Of a DNA stretch of 64,000 nucleotides, positions 25,816-35,639 are shown one piece after another. Position numbers and translations under genes: made by a program. Each line of letters starts with the position of its first letter. The stretch's first letter is position 1. The stretch is from positions 3,534,001 to 3,598,000 of the forward strand of contig NZ_CP107567.1 of the NCBI RefSeq assembly GCF_025854275.1. The letters run 5' to 3'. This stretch comes from Streptomyces peucetius. Its GTDB lineage: Bacteria; Actinomycetota; Actinomycetes; Streptomycetales; Streptomycetaceae. The notes beneath the pieces are model-generated. The model saw only the letters and a program-made list of their open reading frames with translations, ran no database searches and was not told where the DNA came from.

Positions 25816-26176
25816 GCCTCTCCCCCACCCCGCCCTCTCCCCGGACCGGGGCTGCGCCCAGGACCCCGTTCACGGGGGCTCCTCCCCCTGGATCCGGCGG
25901 CCTGGAGGGACCCCCGGCCGACCCCCGCGCCTCGATCTCCCCCTACGGCCCGGTGGCCGTGGGAAGCGCCCCCGGCGGGGCCGTACTTCGCTGTGCGGAA
26001 TCAGCCCGGCCGGCGTGCGAGGCCACCGCGCGGAGCGTGGTGAACGGGCCCTGGGGGTCCCCCCACGCCGCCGGGCGTAGGGAGAGGAGTCCGGTTCCGG
26101 GAATGGGCGCGGTGGGGAAACGGCCCCGTGCAGCGGCCACCCACCGGCGGCGCCCCGTACACAAGGAGGGCGCCGC
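25816..26176. repeat. GC-rich intergenic repeat, copy C, inside the iron-transport operon
   Basis: 361 bp between two permease genes that usually sit side by side. It starts CCCACCCCGCCCTCTCCCCG and ends with GGTTCCGGGAATGGGCGCGG, with inner segments (GAGGCCACCGCGCGGAGCG, GGGGGTCCCCCC) shared in style with copies E and F. Several self-complementary stretches could fold. No gene is supported. Confidence 0.6.
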
Positions 26177-27250
26177 GTGAGCGCTGAGACCGTCACCGGC
26201 CGGGTCCGCCCCGCCGGTTACACCCTCGTCCGCCCCGCCGGCGGCCGTGTCAGCTTCCTGCTCCACCGCCGCGCCGCCGCCGTCGCCGTCGGTCTCGCCG
26301 CCGTGCTCGCCGCGGCCTGCGTCGCCTACCTCTGCGTCGGCGAGAGCTTCATCGCGCCCGGCGAGGTGCTGAAGGTGATCTTCGGGCAGCCGTCGTCCCA
26401 CGAACTCGTCGTCGGGACGCTGCGGCTGCCGCGGATGGTCCTCGGGCTGCTCGTCGGCGCCGCCTTCGGCGTCGCGGGCGCGCTGATCCAGACCGTCGCG
26501 CGCAATCCGCTCGCCAGCCCCGACATCATCGGCATCAGCCAGGGCGCGAGCGCGCTGACCGTGGGCGCGCTGACCTCCGGCGTCACCTCGTACACCGTCC
26601 TGCCCTACCTGTCCGTCACCGGCGGCATCCTCGCCGCCGCGCTGGTGTACGTCTTCGCCTGGCGCGGCGGGCTGCACGCCACCCGGTTCGTCCTCATCGG
26701 CATCGGTTTCGCGATCGCGCTCCGCTCGGTCACGACGCTGTTCATGACCAAGGGCGACTATCTGGTGGCCCAGCAGGCGCAGATCTGGATGACCGGTTCG
26801 CTGAACGGCCGCGGCTGGGAGGAGGCCGCGCCGCTCGGCTGGACGCTGCTGGTGCTGCTGCCCGCCGTGCTGTGGGCGGCCCGCGCCCAGCGCACGGCGT
26901 CGATGGACGACGACACGGCGACCGCCCTCGGCGTACGGCTGGGCCGCCTGCGGCTCGGACTGGTGCTGCTCGGCGTCGTACTGGCGTCGATCGCGACGGG
27001 TGCCGCGGGGCCCGTCGACTTCGTGGCGCTGCTCGCGCCGCAGATCGCGCGCCGGATGACCCGTACCGCGCAGATCCCGCTGCTGTGCTCCGCGCTGCTC
27101 GGCGCGGTGATCATCGTCCTCGCCGATCTGGCGGCCCGCCGGGTGTTCTCGCCCACCGAGCTGCCGGTGGGCGTGCTGACGGCCGCCATCGGTGCCCCGT
27201 ACCTGATCTGGCTGATCATCCGTAGCCGAACCGCTGGAGGAAAGTCGTGA
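26177..27250 (+). CDS. Iron-siderophore ABC transporter permease (FecCD family), subunit 2
   Basis: 357 residues from GTG 26177, after AAGGAGGGCGCC. The N-terminal 25 residues are a polar extension before the first membrane segment. The family motifs mirror those of subunit 1: [40 protein letters not shown] and [21 protein letters not shown]. With subunit 1 it would form the heterodimeric membrane pore. Its stop overlaps the ATPase start by 4 bp (GTGA), so those two are translationally coupled. Confidence 0.92.
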   Translation: MSAETVTGRVRPAGYTLVRPAGGRVSFLLHRRAAAVAVGLAAVLAAACVAYLCVGESFIAPGEVLKVIFGQPSSHELVVGTLRLPRMVLGLLVGAAFGVAGALIQTVARNPLASPDIIGISQGASALTVGALTSGVTSYTVLPYLSVTGGILAAALVYVFAWRGGLHATRFVLIGIGFAIALRSVTTLFMTKGDYLVAQQAQIWMTGSLNGRGWEEAAPLGWTLLVLLPAVLWAARAQRTASMDDDTATALGVRLGRLRLGLVLLGVVLASIATGAAGPVDFVALLAPQIARRMTRTAQIPLLCSALLGAVIIVLADLAARRVFSPTELPVGVLTAAIGAPYLIWLIIRSRTAGGKS

Positions 27251-28101
27251 GCAGGCTGACGGCCCGCGAGCTGACGCTCGCCTATGACGACCGCACGGTG
27301 GTGCACGACCTCGACCTGGCCGTGCCCGACGGGCGGGTCACGGTGATCGTCGGCCCCAACGCCTGCGGCAAGTCGACGACCCTGCGCGCCCTCGGCCGGC
27401 TGCTGAAGCCGAAGGGCGGAGCGGTCCTCCTCGACGGCTCGGAGCTCGCGAGGATCCCGACGAAGAAGATCGCCCAGTCGATCGGACTGCTGCCGCAGTC
27501 CCCGGTCGCCCCGGAGGCCATCACGGTCGCCGACCTCGTCGCCCGCGGCCGTCAGCCGCACCAGCACTGGTGGCAGCAGTGGTCGCAGGACGACGAGCGG
27601 GCGGTGACGGACGCCATGGAGCGTACGGACGTCACCGCGCTCGCCGACCGACCCGTCGACGAACTGTCCGGCGGCCAGCGGCAGCGCGTGTGGATCGCGA
27701 TGGCGCTCGCGCAGGAGACGGATCTGCTGCTGCTGGACGAGCCGACGACGTTCCTCGACATCGCGCACCAGGTCGAGGTGCTCGACCTGGTGCGGCAGCT
27801 GAACCACGAGCGCGGCCGCACGGTCGTCGCCGTCCTCCACGACCTCAACCAGGCCGCCCGCTACGCCGACCACCTCGTCGCCATGAAGGACGGCCGGATC
27901 GTCGCGGAAGGACGTCCCGAGGACGTCGTCACCGCCGAACTGGTCCGGGAGGTCTTCGGCATGGACTCGGTCGTCGTCCCCGACCCGGTGACCGGATCAC
28001 CGCTCGTCGTGCCGGGAGCCCCGTACTCCCCCGCATCCCAAGCCCCCACACCCACCTCCACCCCCACCCCCACGCCCACGCCCACCTCGCAGTCAGCCTG
28101 A
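27247..28101 (+). CDS. Iron-siderophore ABC transporter ATP-binding protein
   Basis: 284 residues, GTG at 27247. Walker A is [10 protein letters not shown] (residues about 37-46), the Q-loop lies in LLPQSPV, the ABC signature is [17 protein letters not shown], Walker B is [12 protein letters not shown], and the H-loop follows in [11 protein letters not shown]. It belongs to the FepC/FhuC group that powers ferric-siderophore uptake. The last 35 residues are an unusual Pro/Thr-repeat tail encoded by CCCACC-type repeats. It directly follows the permease and precedes the binding lipoprotein by 15 bp. Confidence 0.94.
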   Translation: MSRLTARELTLAYDDRTVVHDLDLAVPDGRVTVIVGPNACGKSTTLRALGRLLKPKGGAVLLDGSELARIPTKKIAQSIGLLPQSPVAPEAITVADLVARGRQPHQHWWQQWSQDDERAVTDAMERTDVTALADRPVDELSGGQRQRVWIAMALAQETDLLLLDEPTTFLDIAHQVEVLDLVRQLNHERGRTVVAVLHDLNQAARYADHLVAMKDGRIVAEGRPEDVVTAELVREVFGMDSVVVPDPVTGSPLVVPGAPYSPASQAPTPTSTPTPTPTPTSQSA

Positions 28102-28116
28102 AAGGTTTCCCCGTCC

Positions 28117-29091
28117 ATGAGCAACACGCTTCGCCGCCGCGGCCTCCTCGCCGGTTCCCTCGCCCTCACCGCCGCGATGGCACTGAGCGCCTGCGGCACG
28201 AACGACGACACCGGCTCCTCCGACAAGACGAAGGCCGGTGGCACCCACACGGTGAAGACGGCCATGGGCGACGTCGAGGTCCCCGACGCGCCGAAGCGGG
28301 TCGTCGTGCTCGACACCGCTGAGCTCGACTCGGTCATCACCCTGGGCGTGAAGCCCGTCGGCGCCACCCACACCGGCACGGAGTCGGGCTTCCTGAGCTA
28401 CCTGCCCAAGGACAAGCTCGAGGGCATCAAGGACGTGGGCGAGATGATGACGCCCAACCTGGAGGCCATCGCCGCGCTCGAGCCCGACCTGATCCTCACC
28501 AGCAAGATCCGCCACGGCGACAAGTACGCGGAGCTGAAGAAGATCGCGCCGACGGTGATGACCGAGACCACCGGCCTCCCCTGGAAGGAGAACTTCCAGC
28601 TCCACGCCGACGCGCTCGGCAAGAAGGCGGAGGCGGCGAAGGCGGTCGCCGCGTACGAGGCGCACGCCGGGAAGGTCACCGAGGCGCTCGGCGGCAAGGA
28701 GAAGGCGGCGTCGACGGAGGTCAACGTCGTCCGCTTCGTCGAGGGCGCGGACATCCGCATCTACGGCAAGCAGAACTACATCTCCACGATCCTCGCCGAC
28801 GTCGGCCTGGGCCGCCCCGCGATCACCGACAAGGCCAAGGACGGCTTCTCGTACGACGTCAGCCCCGAGAAGATCGACCTCGCCGACGCGGACGTCGTCA
28901 TCCACTCGACGTACGGCGACCCGGAGAAGGCGAAGCAGAAGCAGACGCTGGACAGCGCGCTCTGGAAGAACATGAAGGCGGCGAAGAACGACAAGGTCTT
29001 CGGCGTCGAGGACGAGCTGTGGATCCAGGGGATCGGCTACACGGCGGCGGACCAGATCCTGACGGAGCTGCAGGGCCACCTGGCGGGCTGA
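28117..29091 (+). CDS. Iron-siderophore-binding lipoprotein
   Basis: 324 residues from ATG 28117. The signal RRRGLLAGSLALTAAMALSAC ends in a lipobox with Cys near residue 28, and the twin-Arg pattern hints at Tat export. The mature part is a type III (FecB/FhuD-like) binding protein: DVEVPDAPKRVVVLDTAELD, then GVKPVG, EAIAALEPDLILTSK, and a long backbone helix. It captures ferric siderophore outside the membrane for the two permeases. Last gene of the operon; a GC-rich repeat follows. Confidence 0.93.
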   Translation: MSNTLRRRGLLAGSLALTAAMALSACGTNDDTGSSDKTKAGGTHTVKTAMGDVEVPDAPKRVVVLDTAELDSVITLGVKPVGATHTGTESGFLSYLPKDKLEGIKDVGEMMTPNLEAIAALEPDLILTSKIRHGDKYAELKKIAPTVMTETTGLPWKENFQLHADALGKKAEAAKAVAAYEAHAGKVTEALGGKEKAASTEVNVVRFVEGADIRIYGKQNYISTILADVGLGRPAITDKAKDGFSYDVSPEKIDLADADVVIHSTYGDPEKAKQKQTLDSALWKNMKAAKNDKVFGVEDELWIQGIGYTAADQILTELQGHLAG

Positions 29092-29340
29092 GCGGAGCCG
29101 CTCCGCTGCGCGGGGCTGTTCCACCGCCCCGCCCCTTCCCGCTGCACCGATGTGCGGCTCCGCCGCGTGGCGGGGCAAGCCCCGACCCCGGTACCGCGCT
29201 TCGCGCGGTGGCCTCAATCGCCGGCCGGGCTTGATGTGCCTGCGCGGCACACCAGCCCGCCGGGCGGGAACCAGTTCCAGCCCCGCCTGCGATCGAGGCG
29301 CCGGGCTCGGGGCGGAGCCACCGGGGCGGGTGGGGGCGGC
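29092..29340. repeat. GC-rich intergenic repeat, copy D
   Basis: About 115 bp (29120-29235) almost match 20735-20850, differing by scattered single bases, which proves a shared dispersed element. It continues with CCTGCGATCGAGGCGCCGGG, a variant of the tandem unit of copy B. It fills the gap between the convergent binding-lipoprotein and membrane-protein genes and may act as terminator. Confidence 0.75.
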
Positions 29341-30378
29341 CTAGCGGGCGCGCCGGGCGCGCCACACCAGGAACACCGCGGAACCCACCGCCGCCCCCTT
29401 CAGCACCCACGGCCACGTCCCCGTCAGCGCGTCCCGCACACCGTCCTCCTCGATCGCCTCGCCCCACTGCTCGTTGACGCGCCCCCACAGCCACAGCGCC
29501 CCGGCCGTCACAGCCGTGCCGGGAATGCCGAACACGGCCAGCTTCGTCTCAGCGGGGGAAAGCCGGCGGGAGGCGTACGCGAAGAGCCACCCGAGGCCGA
29601 GGGCAACGAGCGAACCCAGGGCCGCGCCCACGAGGAGCAGCGCGGCGGCGAACAGCAGCACCGGGCTGCCGAAACCCGCCCGCGGCAGCCGCGGCAGCAG
29701 CCGTCGACGCCCCTCGGTCCCGGCCCCGGCCTCCGCCTCCGCCTCGCCCTCCGTCTCGTCCGAGGACTCCGCGTCGTCCGAGGGCTGTGGCGGCGGCTTC
29801 AGTATCTCGGGGATCTCGACACCGCCGACGAACCCGGCCACGCCGTCGCTCGCGCCCATCGCCGCGGGGTCGATGCGCCACCAGTCCGGCTCCGAGCCGG
29901 AGGGGCCGAGCTCGTCCATGCCGGCCAGGTGCGGCGGCGACGCCGTGACGGGCGGCACCGGCGCCGGCGAGGGCGTGTCGGTCTTGCGGGGCCGGGGGAC
30001 CCGGCGCCACCCCCGCTGGCGCGGCACCGCGCCGTCGGGCGGCCCCGGCTCCGGGGCCAGGGTGGCCGCGCCCGGCGGGGTACGCGGGCCCGGGTCCGGG
30101 GCCGGCGCCTCGGCCCCGGCGTCGTCCCCGGTGGCCGCCGAGGCCACCACCTCGTCCGGCGTACCGAGCCGCCCCAGGATGCGGCGTACGCCCGCCGGGC
30201 TGTGGCCGCCGAACTTCGTCCGCTGCCGCTCGATCTCGTTGCGCAGCGTCGCCACGAGCCGCATCCGGGTGCCGGACGGGAGCTGGGCCTGCTGGGCCAG
30301 GTCGCCGACACGGCTCAGATAGTCGTAGACGAGCTGATCGCTCTCGATCCCCACCGACGGTTCCCCTGCACTGGCCAC
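29341..30378 (-). CDS. Membrane protein with N-terminal HAAS-like helical domain
   Basis: 345 residues from GTG 30378. Residues 12-75 (DQLVYDYLSRVGDLAQQ, RLVATLRNEIERQR, GVRRILGRLGTPDEVVASA) match the pattern of HAAS/DUF1700 signalling helices that are often fused to membrane proteins. A long Pro-rich disordered linker follows (80-215). The C-terminal third has three to four membrane segments (VLLFAAALLLVGAALGSLVA and others). Function unknown; the arrangement suggests a regulator of membrane or cell-division protein levels. It is divergent from the WYL-type protein across 66 bp. Confidence 0.8.
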   Translation of the reverse strand: MASAGEPSVGIESDQLVYDYLSRVGDLAQQAQLPSGTRMRLVATLRNEIERQRTKFGGHSPAGVRRILGRLGTPDEVVASAATGDDAGAEAPAPDPGPRTPPGAATLAPEPGPPDGAVPRQRGWRRVPRPRKTDTPSPAPVPPVTASPPHLAGMDELGPSGSEPDWWRIDPAAMGASDGVAGFVGGVEIPEILKPPPQPSDDAESSDETEGEAEAEAGAGTEGRRRLLPRLPRAGFGSPVLLFAAALLLVGAALGSLVALGLGWLFAYASRRLSPAETKLAVFGIPGTAVTAGALWLWGRVNEQWGEAIEEDGVRDALTGTWPWVLKGAAVGSAVFLVWRARRAR

Positions 30379-30444
30379 GGGCCGCCCGCCTTCCCGAGCC
30401 GCCCCGTCCCCGACGGTAGCGCTCCAGGGGCTAACGTGGGGCGG

Positions 30445-32985
30445 ATGGGGACCATGCCCGAAGGAAGCGGCGGCAGCCCGCGCACCCTCGCGGAAGCGCT
30501 GCGCGCCCGCGACGACGAGGAGCTGGCCGCGCTGCTGCGCGCCCGCCCCGATCTGCTGAGCCCGGTGCCGAACGACGTCACCCAGCTCGCCACCCGCGCC
30601 GGCACCCGCGCCTCCGTCGTACGGGCCCTGGAGCGGCTGGACCGGTTCGCCCTGCAGACCGCCGAGGCACTGGCGGTCGCTCCCGACCCGGCCCCGTACG
30701 GCACCCTGCTGGCGCTGATGACCGGCGACGACGGTGACGCGGCCGTCGAGGCGGTGCTTCCGCAGGCCCTCGAAACGCTGCGCCGGCAGGCCCTGGTGTG
30801 GGGCGGCGACGACCGGCTGCGGCTGGTGCGCACGGCCCGGGAACTGCTCGCACCGTCCCCGACGCGCCCTTCGCCGACGGGTCTCGGTCCGACCGTCACG
30901 GAGGCCACCGCCGGCATGTCGCCCGGCCGGCTCCAGGAGATCCTGGTGGCGGCGGGACTGCCGACGACGCACGACCCGGTGTCCGCGGTCGCGGCGCTGA
31001 CGTCGCTGTTCACCGACCGCACGCGGATGGCGGCGCTGCTCGACACGGCCCCGCCGGACGCGCTGGCGGTCCTGGACCGGCTGGTGTGGGGGCCGCCGTA
31101 CGGGGAGGTGACGGCCGATCCGACGCCGCCCGTGCGATGGCTGCGGGACCGTGGTCTGCTGCTGCCGGCGTCGGCGCGCACGGTGGTGCTGCCACGGGAG
31201 GCTGCGCTGCATCTGCGGGCGGGGCGTGCGCACCGGGTGCCGGAGCCGGTGCCGCCGGCGGTCGCGGCCGCCTCGGAACACCGCCCACAGGTTGTGGACA
31301 GCGCGGCGGCGGGCCAGGCCTACACGGCGCTGACCACCGTCGAGGACCTGCTGAAGGACTGGCACGAGGGCGGCCCGCCGGTGCTGCGCGCCGGCGGTCT
31401 GGCCGTACGGGACCTCAAGCGGACGGCCGCCGCCCTGGACACCAGCGAGCAGCTGGCCGCGTTCTGGCTGGAACTGGCCTACGCCGCAGGTCTGCTGGCC
31501 TCCGACGGCGAGGCCGACGAGCGGTACGCGCCGACCCCGGCGTACGACGAGTGGCTGGAGCTCCCGACGGCGGAGCGGTGGGGTGAACTGGCGGCCGCCT
31601 GGTTGACGGCGACACGTACGCCCGGCCTCGTCGGCAGCCAGGACGCGAAGGGCCGCACCCTCTCCGCCCTCGGCCCGGAGCTGGACCGCTCGGCCGCCGT
31701 GGAGGTGCGCCACCGCGTCCTGGAACTCGCGGCGGGTCTGGTCTCCGGCGCGGCGCCGCACCCGGAGACGCTGCTCGCCAGGCTGCGCTGGGAACGGCCG
31801 CTGCGCGGCGGCGCGGCGGGCGGCGAGGCGGGCGGTGCGGGCAAGGATCTGCGGGCGATGGTCGCGACGTGGACGCTGTCGGAGGCGGAACTGCTCGGCG
31901 TGACGGGCCGGGGCGCGCTGTCCACGCACGGCCGCGCGCTGCTCGGTGCGCCACCCGCGCCGCCCATGGACGCGGACACGGGCACGGACGGCGAGACGCC
32001 CGTGGCCGGCGAGACGCTCGTCGACCACGAGACGCTCGCCGAACGCCGCGCCCGCGCGGTCAAGGCACTCGCGCCGCTGCTGCCGGAGCCCCTCGACCAC
32101 GTCCTCCTCCAGGCGGACCTCACCGCGGTCGCGCCCGGCCCGCTGGAGCGCCCGCTGGCGGAGACCCTCGCCGTGCTCGCCGACATCGAGTCCAAGGGCG
32201 GCGCGACCGTCTACCGCTTCACGCCCGGCTCCGTCCGACGCGCGCTCGACGCCGGCAGGTCCGCGTCCGACCTGCACACCTTCCTGACCACGCACTCGCG
32301 TACGCCCGTGCCGCAGCCGCTGAGCTACCTCATCGACGACGTCGCCCGCCGCCACGGCCATCTGCGGATCGGGGCGGCGTCGGCCTATGTGCGCTGCGAC
32401 GACGAGGCGATGCTCGACGAGATCCTCGCCGACAAGCGTTCCCAGGGCCTGGGCCTGCGCCGCCTCGCGCCCACCGTCCTCGCCGCCCGGGCCGACCCGG
32501 GAACGCTGCTGGAGGGGCTGCGCGCCATGGGGTACGCGCCGGCCGCCGAGTCGTCGGAGGGCGATGTGCTGATCACCCGCGCCCACGCCCGCCGCACCCC
32601 GCCGCGCACCGCGCCCGCCCCGGTACCGGAGGGGCCGCCCGTGCCGGACGGGACACTGCTCGGCGCGGCCGTGAAAGCGATCAGGGCGGGTGACATGGCG
32701 GCCACGGTCGTACACAAGCCGGGCGCCGAGCAGGGCCGCCGCGAGCCCGGCGAGCTGCCGCGCACCACCTCGTCGGAGACGCTGGCCACCGTCCAGGCCG
32801 CGGCGCTCACCGGCTCCGCGATCTGGATCGGCTACGTCAACGCGGAGGGCACCGCCAGCCAGCGCGTCATCGCGCCGGTCCGCGTCGAGGGCGGTTTCGT
32901 GACGGCGTACGACCACACCGCCGACGAGGTCCGGACGTATCCGCTGCACCGCATCACGGGTGTCGCGGAGCTGGCGGAGGAGTAG
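30445..32985 (+). CDS. Helicase-associated/WYL-like domain protein
   Basis: 846 residues from ATG 30445 (ATG 30454 possible). The first part has short winged-helix-like segments (RTLAEALRARDDEELAALL, PNDVTQLATRAGTRASVVRA). The middle (residues about 540-700) resembles the XPB/Ssl2 helicase-associated domain: LLPEPLDHVLLQADLTAVAP, then YRFTPGSVRRALDAG and VARRHGHLRIG. The last 60 residues have the WYL-like pattern IWIGYVNAEGTASQRVIAPV. No helicase motor motifs are present. The XPB helicase gene follows on the same strand, a linkage conserved in actinobacteria, so a joint role in DNA repair is likely but not proven. Confidence 0.85.
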   Translation: MGTMPEGSGGSPRTLAEALRARDDEELAALLRARPDLLSPVPNDVTQLATRAGTRASVVRALERLDRFALQTAEALAVAPDPAPYGTLLALMTGDDGDAAVEAVLPQALETLRRQALVWGGDDRLRLVRTARELLAPSPTRPSPTGLGPTVTEATAGMSPGRLQEILVAAGLPTTHDPVSAVAALTSLFTDRTRMAALLDTAPPDALAVLDRLVWGPPYGEVTADPTPPVRWLRDRGLLLPASARTVVLPREAALHLRAGRAHRVPEPVPPAVAAASEHRPQVVDSAAAGQAYTALTTVEDLLKDWHEGGPPVLRAGGLAVRDLKRTAAALDTSEQLAAFWLELAYAAGLLASDGEADERYAPTPAYDEWLELPTAERWGELAAAWLTATRTPGLVGSQDAKGRTLSALGPELDRSAAVEVRHRVLELAAGLVSGAAPHPETLLARLRWERPLRGGAAGGEAGGAGKDLRAMVATWTLSEAELLGVTGRGALSTHGRALLGAPPAPPMDADTGTDGETPVAGETLVDHETLAERRARAVKALAPLLPEPLDHVLLQADLTAVAPGPLERPLAETLAVLADIESKGGATVYRFTPGSVRRALDAGRSASDLHTFLTTHSRTPVPQPLSYLIDDVARRHGHLRIGAASAYVRCDDEAMLDEILADKRSQGLGLRRLAPTVLAARADPGTLLEGLRAMGYAPAAESSEGDVLITRAHARRTPPRTAPAPVPEGPPVPDGTLLGAAVKAIRAGDMAATVVHKPGAEQGRREPGELPRTTSSETLATVQAAALTGSAIWIGYVNAEGTASQRVIAPVRVEGGFVTAYDHTADEVRTYPLHRITGVAELAEE

Positions 32986-33237
32986 CAGCACCACAATCCG
33001 GGGGACATGACACGAGCGAGGCGTACGGCCGAGCGGGAGACCGCAGGGCGGGCCGTCACGCGGGCAGGGCTGCCCAAGGGTCTCGTGGGCTTCACCGCAG
33101 GGGCACCACCGTCGGCGCGACGCTGCTGCTCCGCTACCTGCGCCGGAACCCGCCACGTCCGACGCAGCCCGGCATCACCGGGCGATAAGGCAAACTGGAG
33201 GTTTGGCCGTACAGAGCCACGACGAAAGGGCATGCGC

Positions 33238-34893
33238 GTGAACGGACCGCTCATCGTGCAAAGCGACAAGACACTCCTGCTCGAGGTGGACCACGAGCAG
33301 GCAGACGCCTGCCGCCGAGCCATCGCCCCGTTCGCCGAGCTGGAGCGCGCGCCGGAGCACATCCACACCTACCGGGTGACCCCGCTCGGCCTGTGGAACG
33401 CACGCGCCGCCGGGCACGATGCCGAGCAGGTCGTCGACGCCCTGGTCGAGTACTCCCGCTACCCCGTGCCGCACGCGCTGCTCGTCGACGTCGCGGAGAC
33501 CATGGCCCGCTACGGCCGGCTCGCCCTGTCCAAGCACCCCGTCCACGGGCTCGTCCTCACCACCACCGACCGGCCGGTGCTCGAGGAGATCCTGCGTTCC
33601 AAGAAGATCCAGCCCCTGGTCGGCACGCGGATCGACCCCGACACGGTCGCCGTGCACCCCTCCGAGCGCGGCCAGATCAAGCAGACGCTGCTGAAGCTGG
33701 GCTGGCCGGCCGAGGACCTGGCCGGTTACGTGGACGGCGAGGCGCACCCCATCGAGCTCGCCGAGGACGGCTGGGCACTGCGCCCGTACCAGAAGCAGGC
33801 CGTCGAGGGCTTCTGGCACGGTGGCTCCGGCGTCGTCGTCCTGCCCTGCGGCGCGGGGAAGACCCTCGTCGGGGCGGGGGCGATGGCGCAGGCCAAGGCC
33901 ACGACCCTGATCCTCGTCACCAACACCGTCTCGGCCCGCCAGTGGAAGCACGAGCTGGTGAAGCGCACGTCGCTGACCGAGGACGAGATCGGCGAGTACA
34001 GCGGTACGAAGAAGGAGATCCGCCCGGTCACCATCGCCACCTACCAGGTGCTGACGACCAGGCGGAAGGGCATCTACCCGCACCTGGAGCTCTTCGACTC
34101 CCGCGACTGGGGCCTGGTCGTGTACGACGAGGTCCATCTGCTGCCCGCGCCGGTCTTCAAGTTCACCGCCGACCTCCAGGCCCGCCGCCGGCTCGGCCTC
34201 ACGGCGACCCTGGTGCGCGAGGACGGCCGGGAGTCGGACGTCTTCTCCCTCATCGGCCCCAAGCGCTTCGACGCCCCGTGGAAGGAGATCGAGGCGCAGG
34301 GCTACATCGCCCCCGCGGACTGCGTGGAGGTCCGGGTCAACCTGACCGATTCGGAGCGGCTGGCCTACGCGACGGCGGAGCAGGAGGAGAAGTACCGCTA
34401 CTGCGCGACGACGGCGACCAAGCGCCGGGTGACCGAGCAGTTGGTGCACAAGCACGCGGGGCAGCAGATCCTCGTCATCGGCCAGTACATCGACCAGCTC
34501 GACGAGCTCGGTGAGCACCTGGACGCGCCGGTGATCAAGGGCGAGACGCCCAACTCACAGCGCGAGAAGCTCTTCGACGCGTTCCGCAGCGGTGAGATCA
34601 GCGTGCTCGTGGTGTCCAAGGTCGCGAACTTCTCGATCGACCTGCCGGAGGCGACGATCGCCATCCAGGTCTCCGGCACGTTCGGTTCACGCCAGGAGGA
34701 GGCGCAGCGCCTGGGTCGCGTGCTGCGTCCGAAGGCGGACGGGCACAAGGCGCACTTCTACTCGGTGGTCGCGCGGGACACGATCGACCAGGACTTCGCG
34801 GCCCACCGCCAGCGGTTCCTGGCGGAACAGGGCTACGCGTACCGCATCGTCGACGCGGACGACCTCCTGGCGGGCGAGGACCCCGTCCACTGA
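33238..34893 (+). CDS. DNA repair helicase XPB
   Basis: 551 residues. GTG 33238 was chosen because GAAAGGG lies seven bases upstream; an ATG at 33232 is too close to it. The N-terminal damage-recognition-like domain (GPLIVQSDKTLLLEVDHEQ) is followed by the superfamily 2 motor: Walker A LPCGAGKTLVGA, DEVH box VVYDEVHLLP, motif III LGLTATLVRED, and motif VI RQEEAQRLGRVLRP. It unwinds DNA 3'-5' and is linked to nucleotide excision repair in actinobacteria. The 253-bp gap before it (32986-33237) holds nothing convincing apart from the ribosome-binding site. Confidence 0.95.
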   Translation: MNGPLIVQSDKTLLLEVDHEQADACRRAIAPFAELERAPEHIHTYRVTPLGLWNARAAGHDAEQVVDALVEYSRYPVPHALLVDVAETMARYGRLALSKHPVHGLVLTTTDRPVLEEILRSKKIQPLVGTRIDPDTVAVHPSERGQIKQTLLKLGWPAEDLAGYVDGEAHPIELAEDGWALRPYQKQAVEGFWHGGSGVVVLPCGAGKTLVGAGAMAQAKATTLILVTNTVSARQWKHELVKRTSLTEDEIGEYSGTKKEIRPVTIATYQVLTTRRKGIYPHLELFDSRDWGLVVYDEVHLLPAPVFKFTADLQARRRLGLTATLVREDGRESDVFSLIGPKRFDAPWKEIEAQGYIAPADCVEVRVNLTDSERLAYATAEQEEKYRYCATTATKRRVTEQLVHKHAGQQILVIGQYIDQLDELGEHLDAPVIKGETPNSQREKLFDAFRSGEISVLVVSKVANFSIDLPEATIAIQVSGTFGSRQEEAQRLGRVLRPKADGHKAHFYSVVARDTIDQDFAAHRQRFLAEQGYAYRIVDADDLLAGEDPVH

Positions 34894-35130
34894 CCCGGCG
34901 GACGGCCGGCGGGGCTCGTTGTGCCTCCGCCCGGCGGGCGGGTGTGCCGCTCAGCGGCATATCCAGCCCGGCTGGGGGTACCTCCCACGGCCGCCAGGCC
35001 GTAGGGGGAGATTGAGGCCACCGCGCGAAGGGCGGTACGGGGTCCGGGGCGGAGCCGCGTTCGGGGTCCGGGGCGGAGCCGCGGTTTCGGGAAGGGGCGG
35101 GGTGGGGGACGGCTCCGCGCAGCGGTGTCG
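34894..35130. repeat. GC-rich intergenic repeat, copy E
   Basis: Between the convergent XPB gene and a small - strand gene. It contains a direct repeat of TTCGGGGTCCGGGGCGGAGC (about 35049 and neighbouring), GATTGAGGCCACCGCGCGAAG, and the shared end TTTCGGGAAGGGGCGGGG followed by ACGGCTCCGCGCAGCGG, which recurs at the end of copy F. No gene is supported. Confidence 0.65.
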
Positions 35131-35133
35131 CCG

Positions 35134-35325
35134 TCAGCGGCGGCGGACGCCCGCCTCCTCCGCGTACTCTCCGAGCACAGCGACGCTGAAGACCGCGCTC
35201 GCGAAGACCTTGACCGCGCGCAGGACGTTGCCGCCCCGGTGCCGCGGGTGCGCGCCGGCGCCGCTCGCCGTGGCGCCGTGACGGGAGTGGGTTCCTGGGG
35301 CCGGAGTGAGGGTCGCTGTGGTCAT
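35134..35325 (-). CDS. Small conserved-looking protein
   Basis: 63 residues from ATG 35325. The N-terminal half is polar with several His (THSRHGATASGAGAHPRHRG). The C-terminal half, NVLRAVKVFASAVFSVAVLG followed by EYAEEAGVRRR, is one amphipathic or membrane-associated helix. Proteins of this size and ending are familiar from Streptomyces chromosomes, though no function is attached. No clear ribosome-binding site is seen, which lowers confidence. Confidence 0.55.
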   Translation of the reverse strand: MTTATLTPAPGTHSRHGATASGAGAHPRHRGGNVLRAVKVFASAVFSVAVLGEYAEEAGVRRR

Positions 35326-35505
35326 GCGTCCATGGTGCTGCGGGTCACCCGGTCGGAGCATCGGGCTGCGGGGTGAACCGCGAAGCGCCCCGCGTACTAC
35401 TCCAGGCATAGCCCGTCCCCTACGGGGAGGACGCGGCGCCGAGCGACGGGCACCGAGCGACGACGGCCGGACGGAAAACCGTTCGCGCCCGTTCCCCGGC
35501 CCCAC

Positions 35506-35511
35506 TACAAT
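35506..35511 (+). promoter_or_regulatory. Likely -10 element of the HelD-like gene
   Basis: TACAAT with a weak -35-like TTCGCG 18 bp upstream. A transcript from here would have a leader of about 120 nt, in which CGGGCTTGCCCCGGG can form a hairpin with the GCCCGGG that follows. The remainder of the gap 35326-35639 shows no gene. Confidence 0.5.
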
Positions 35512-35639
35512 CGCGGGCTTGCCCCGGGCACGGCCCGGGTTCCCCCGCCTCCTCCGACCGTCCCGAGGAGCGCCGCCGTCCGGACGGAAACCGGCCGGTC
35601 CGCCATGTCGTGACCACGCAGCTCAGCCGGAGGCAACCC

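Noticed and set aside
29341..33156. A 1271-codon open frame on the minus strand opposite the WYL-type gene
   Set aside because: Only its 3' part from 30378 is a real gene. Upstream it is a GC-rich mirror of the 30445-32985 gene, with low-complexity Arg/Gly text and no motifs.
33007..33237. In-frame N-terminal extension of the XPB helicase from ATG 33007
   Set aside because: The extension is Arg-rich and unlike any helicase N-terminus, and GTG 33238 has a well-placed GAAAGGG.
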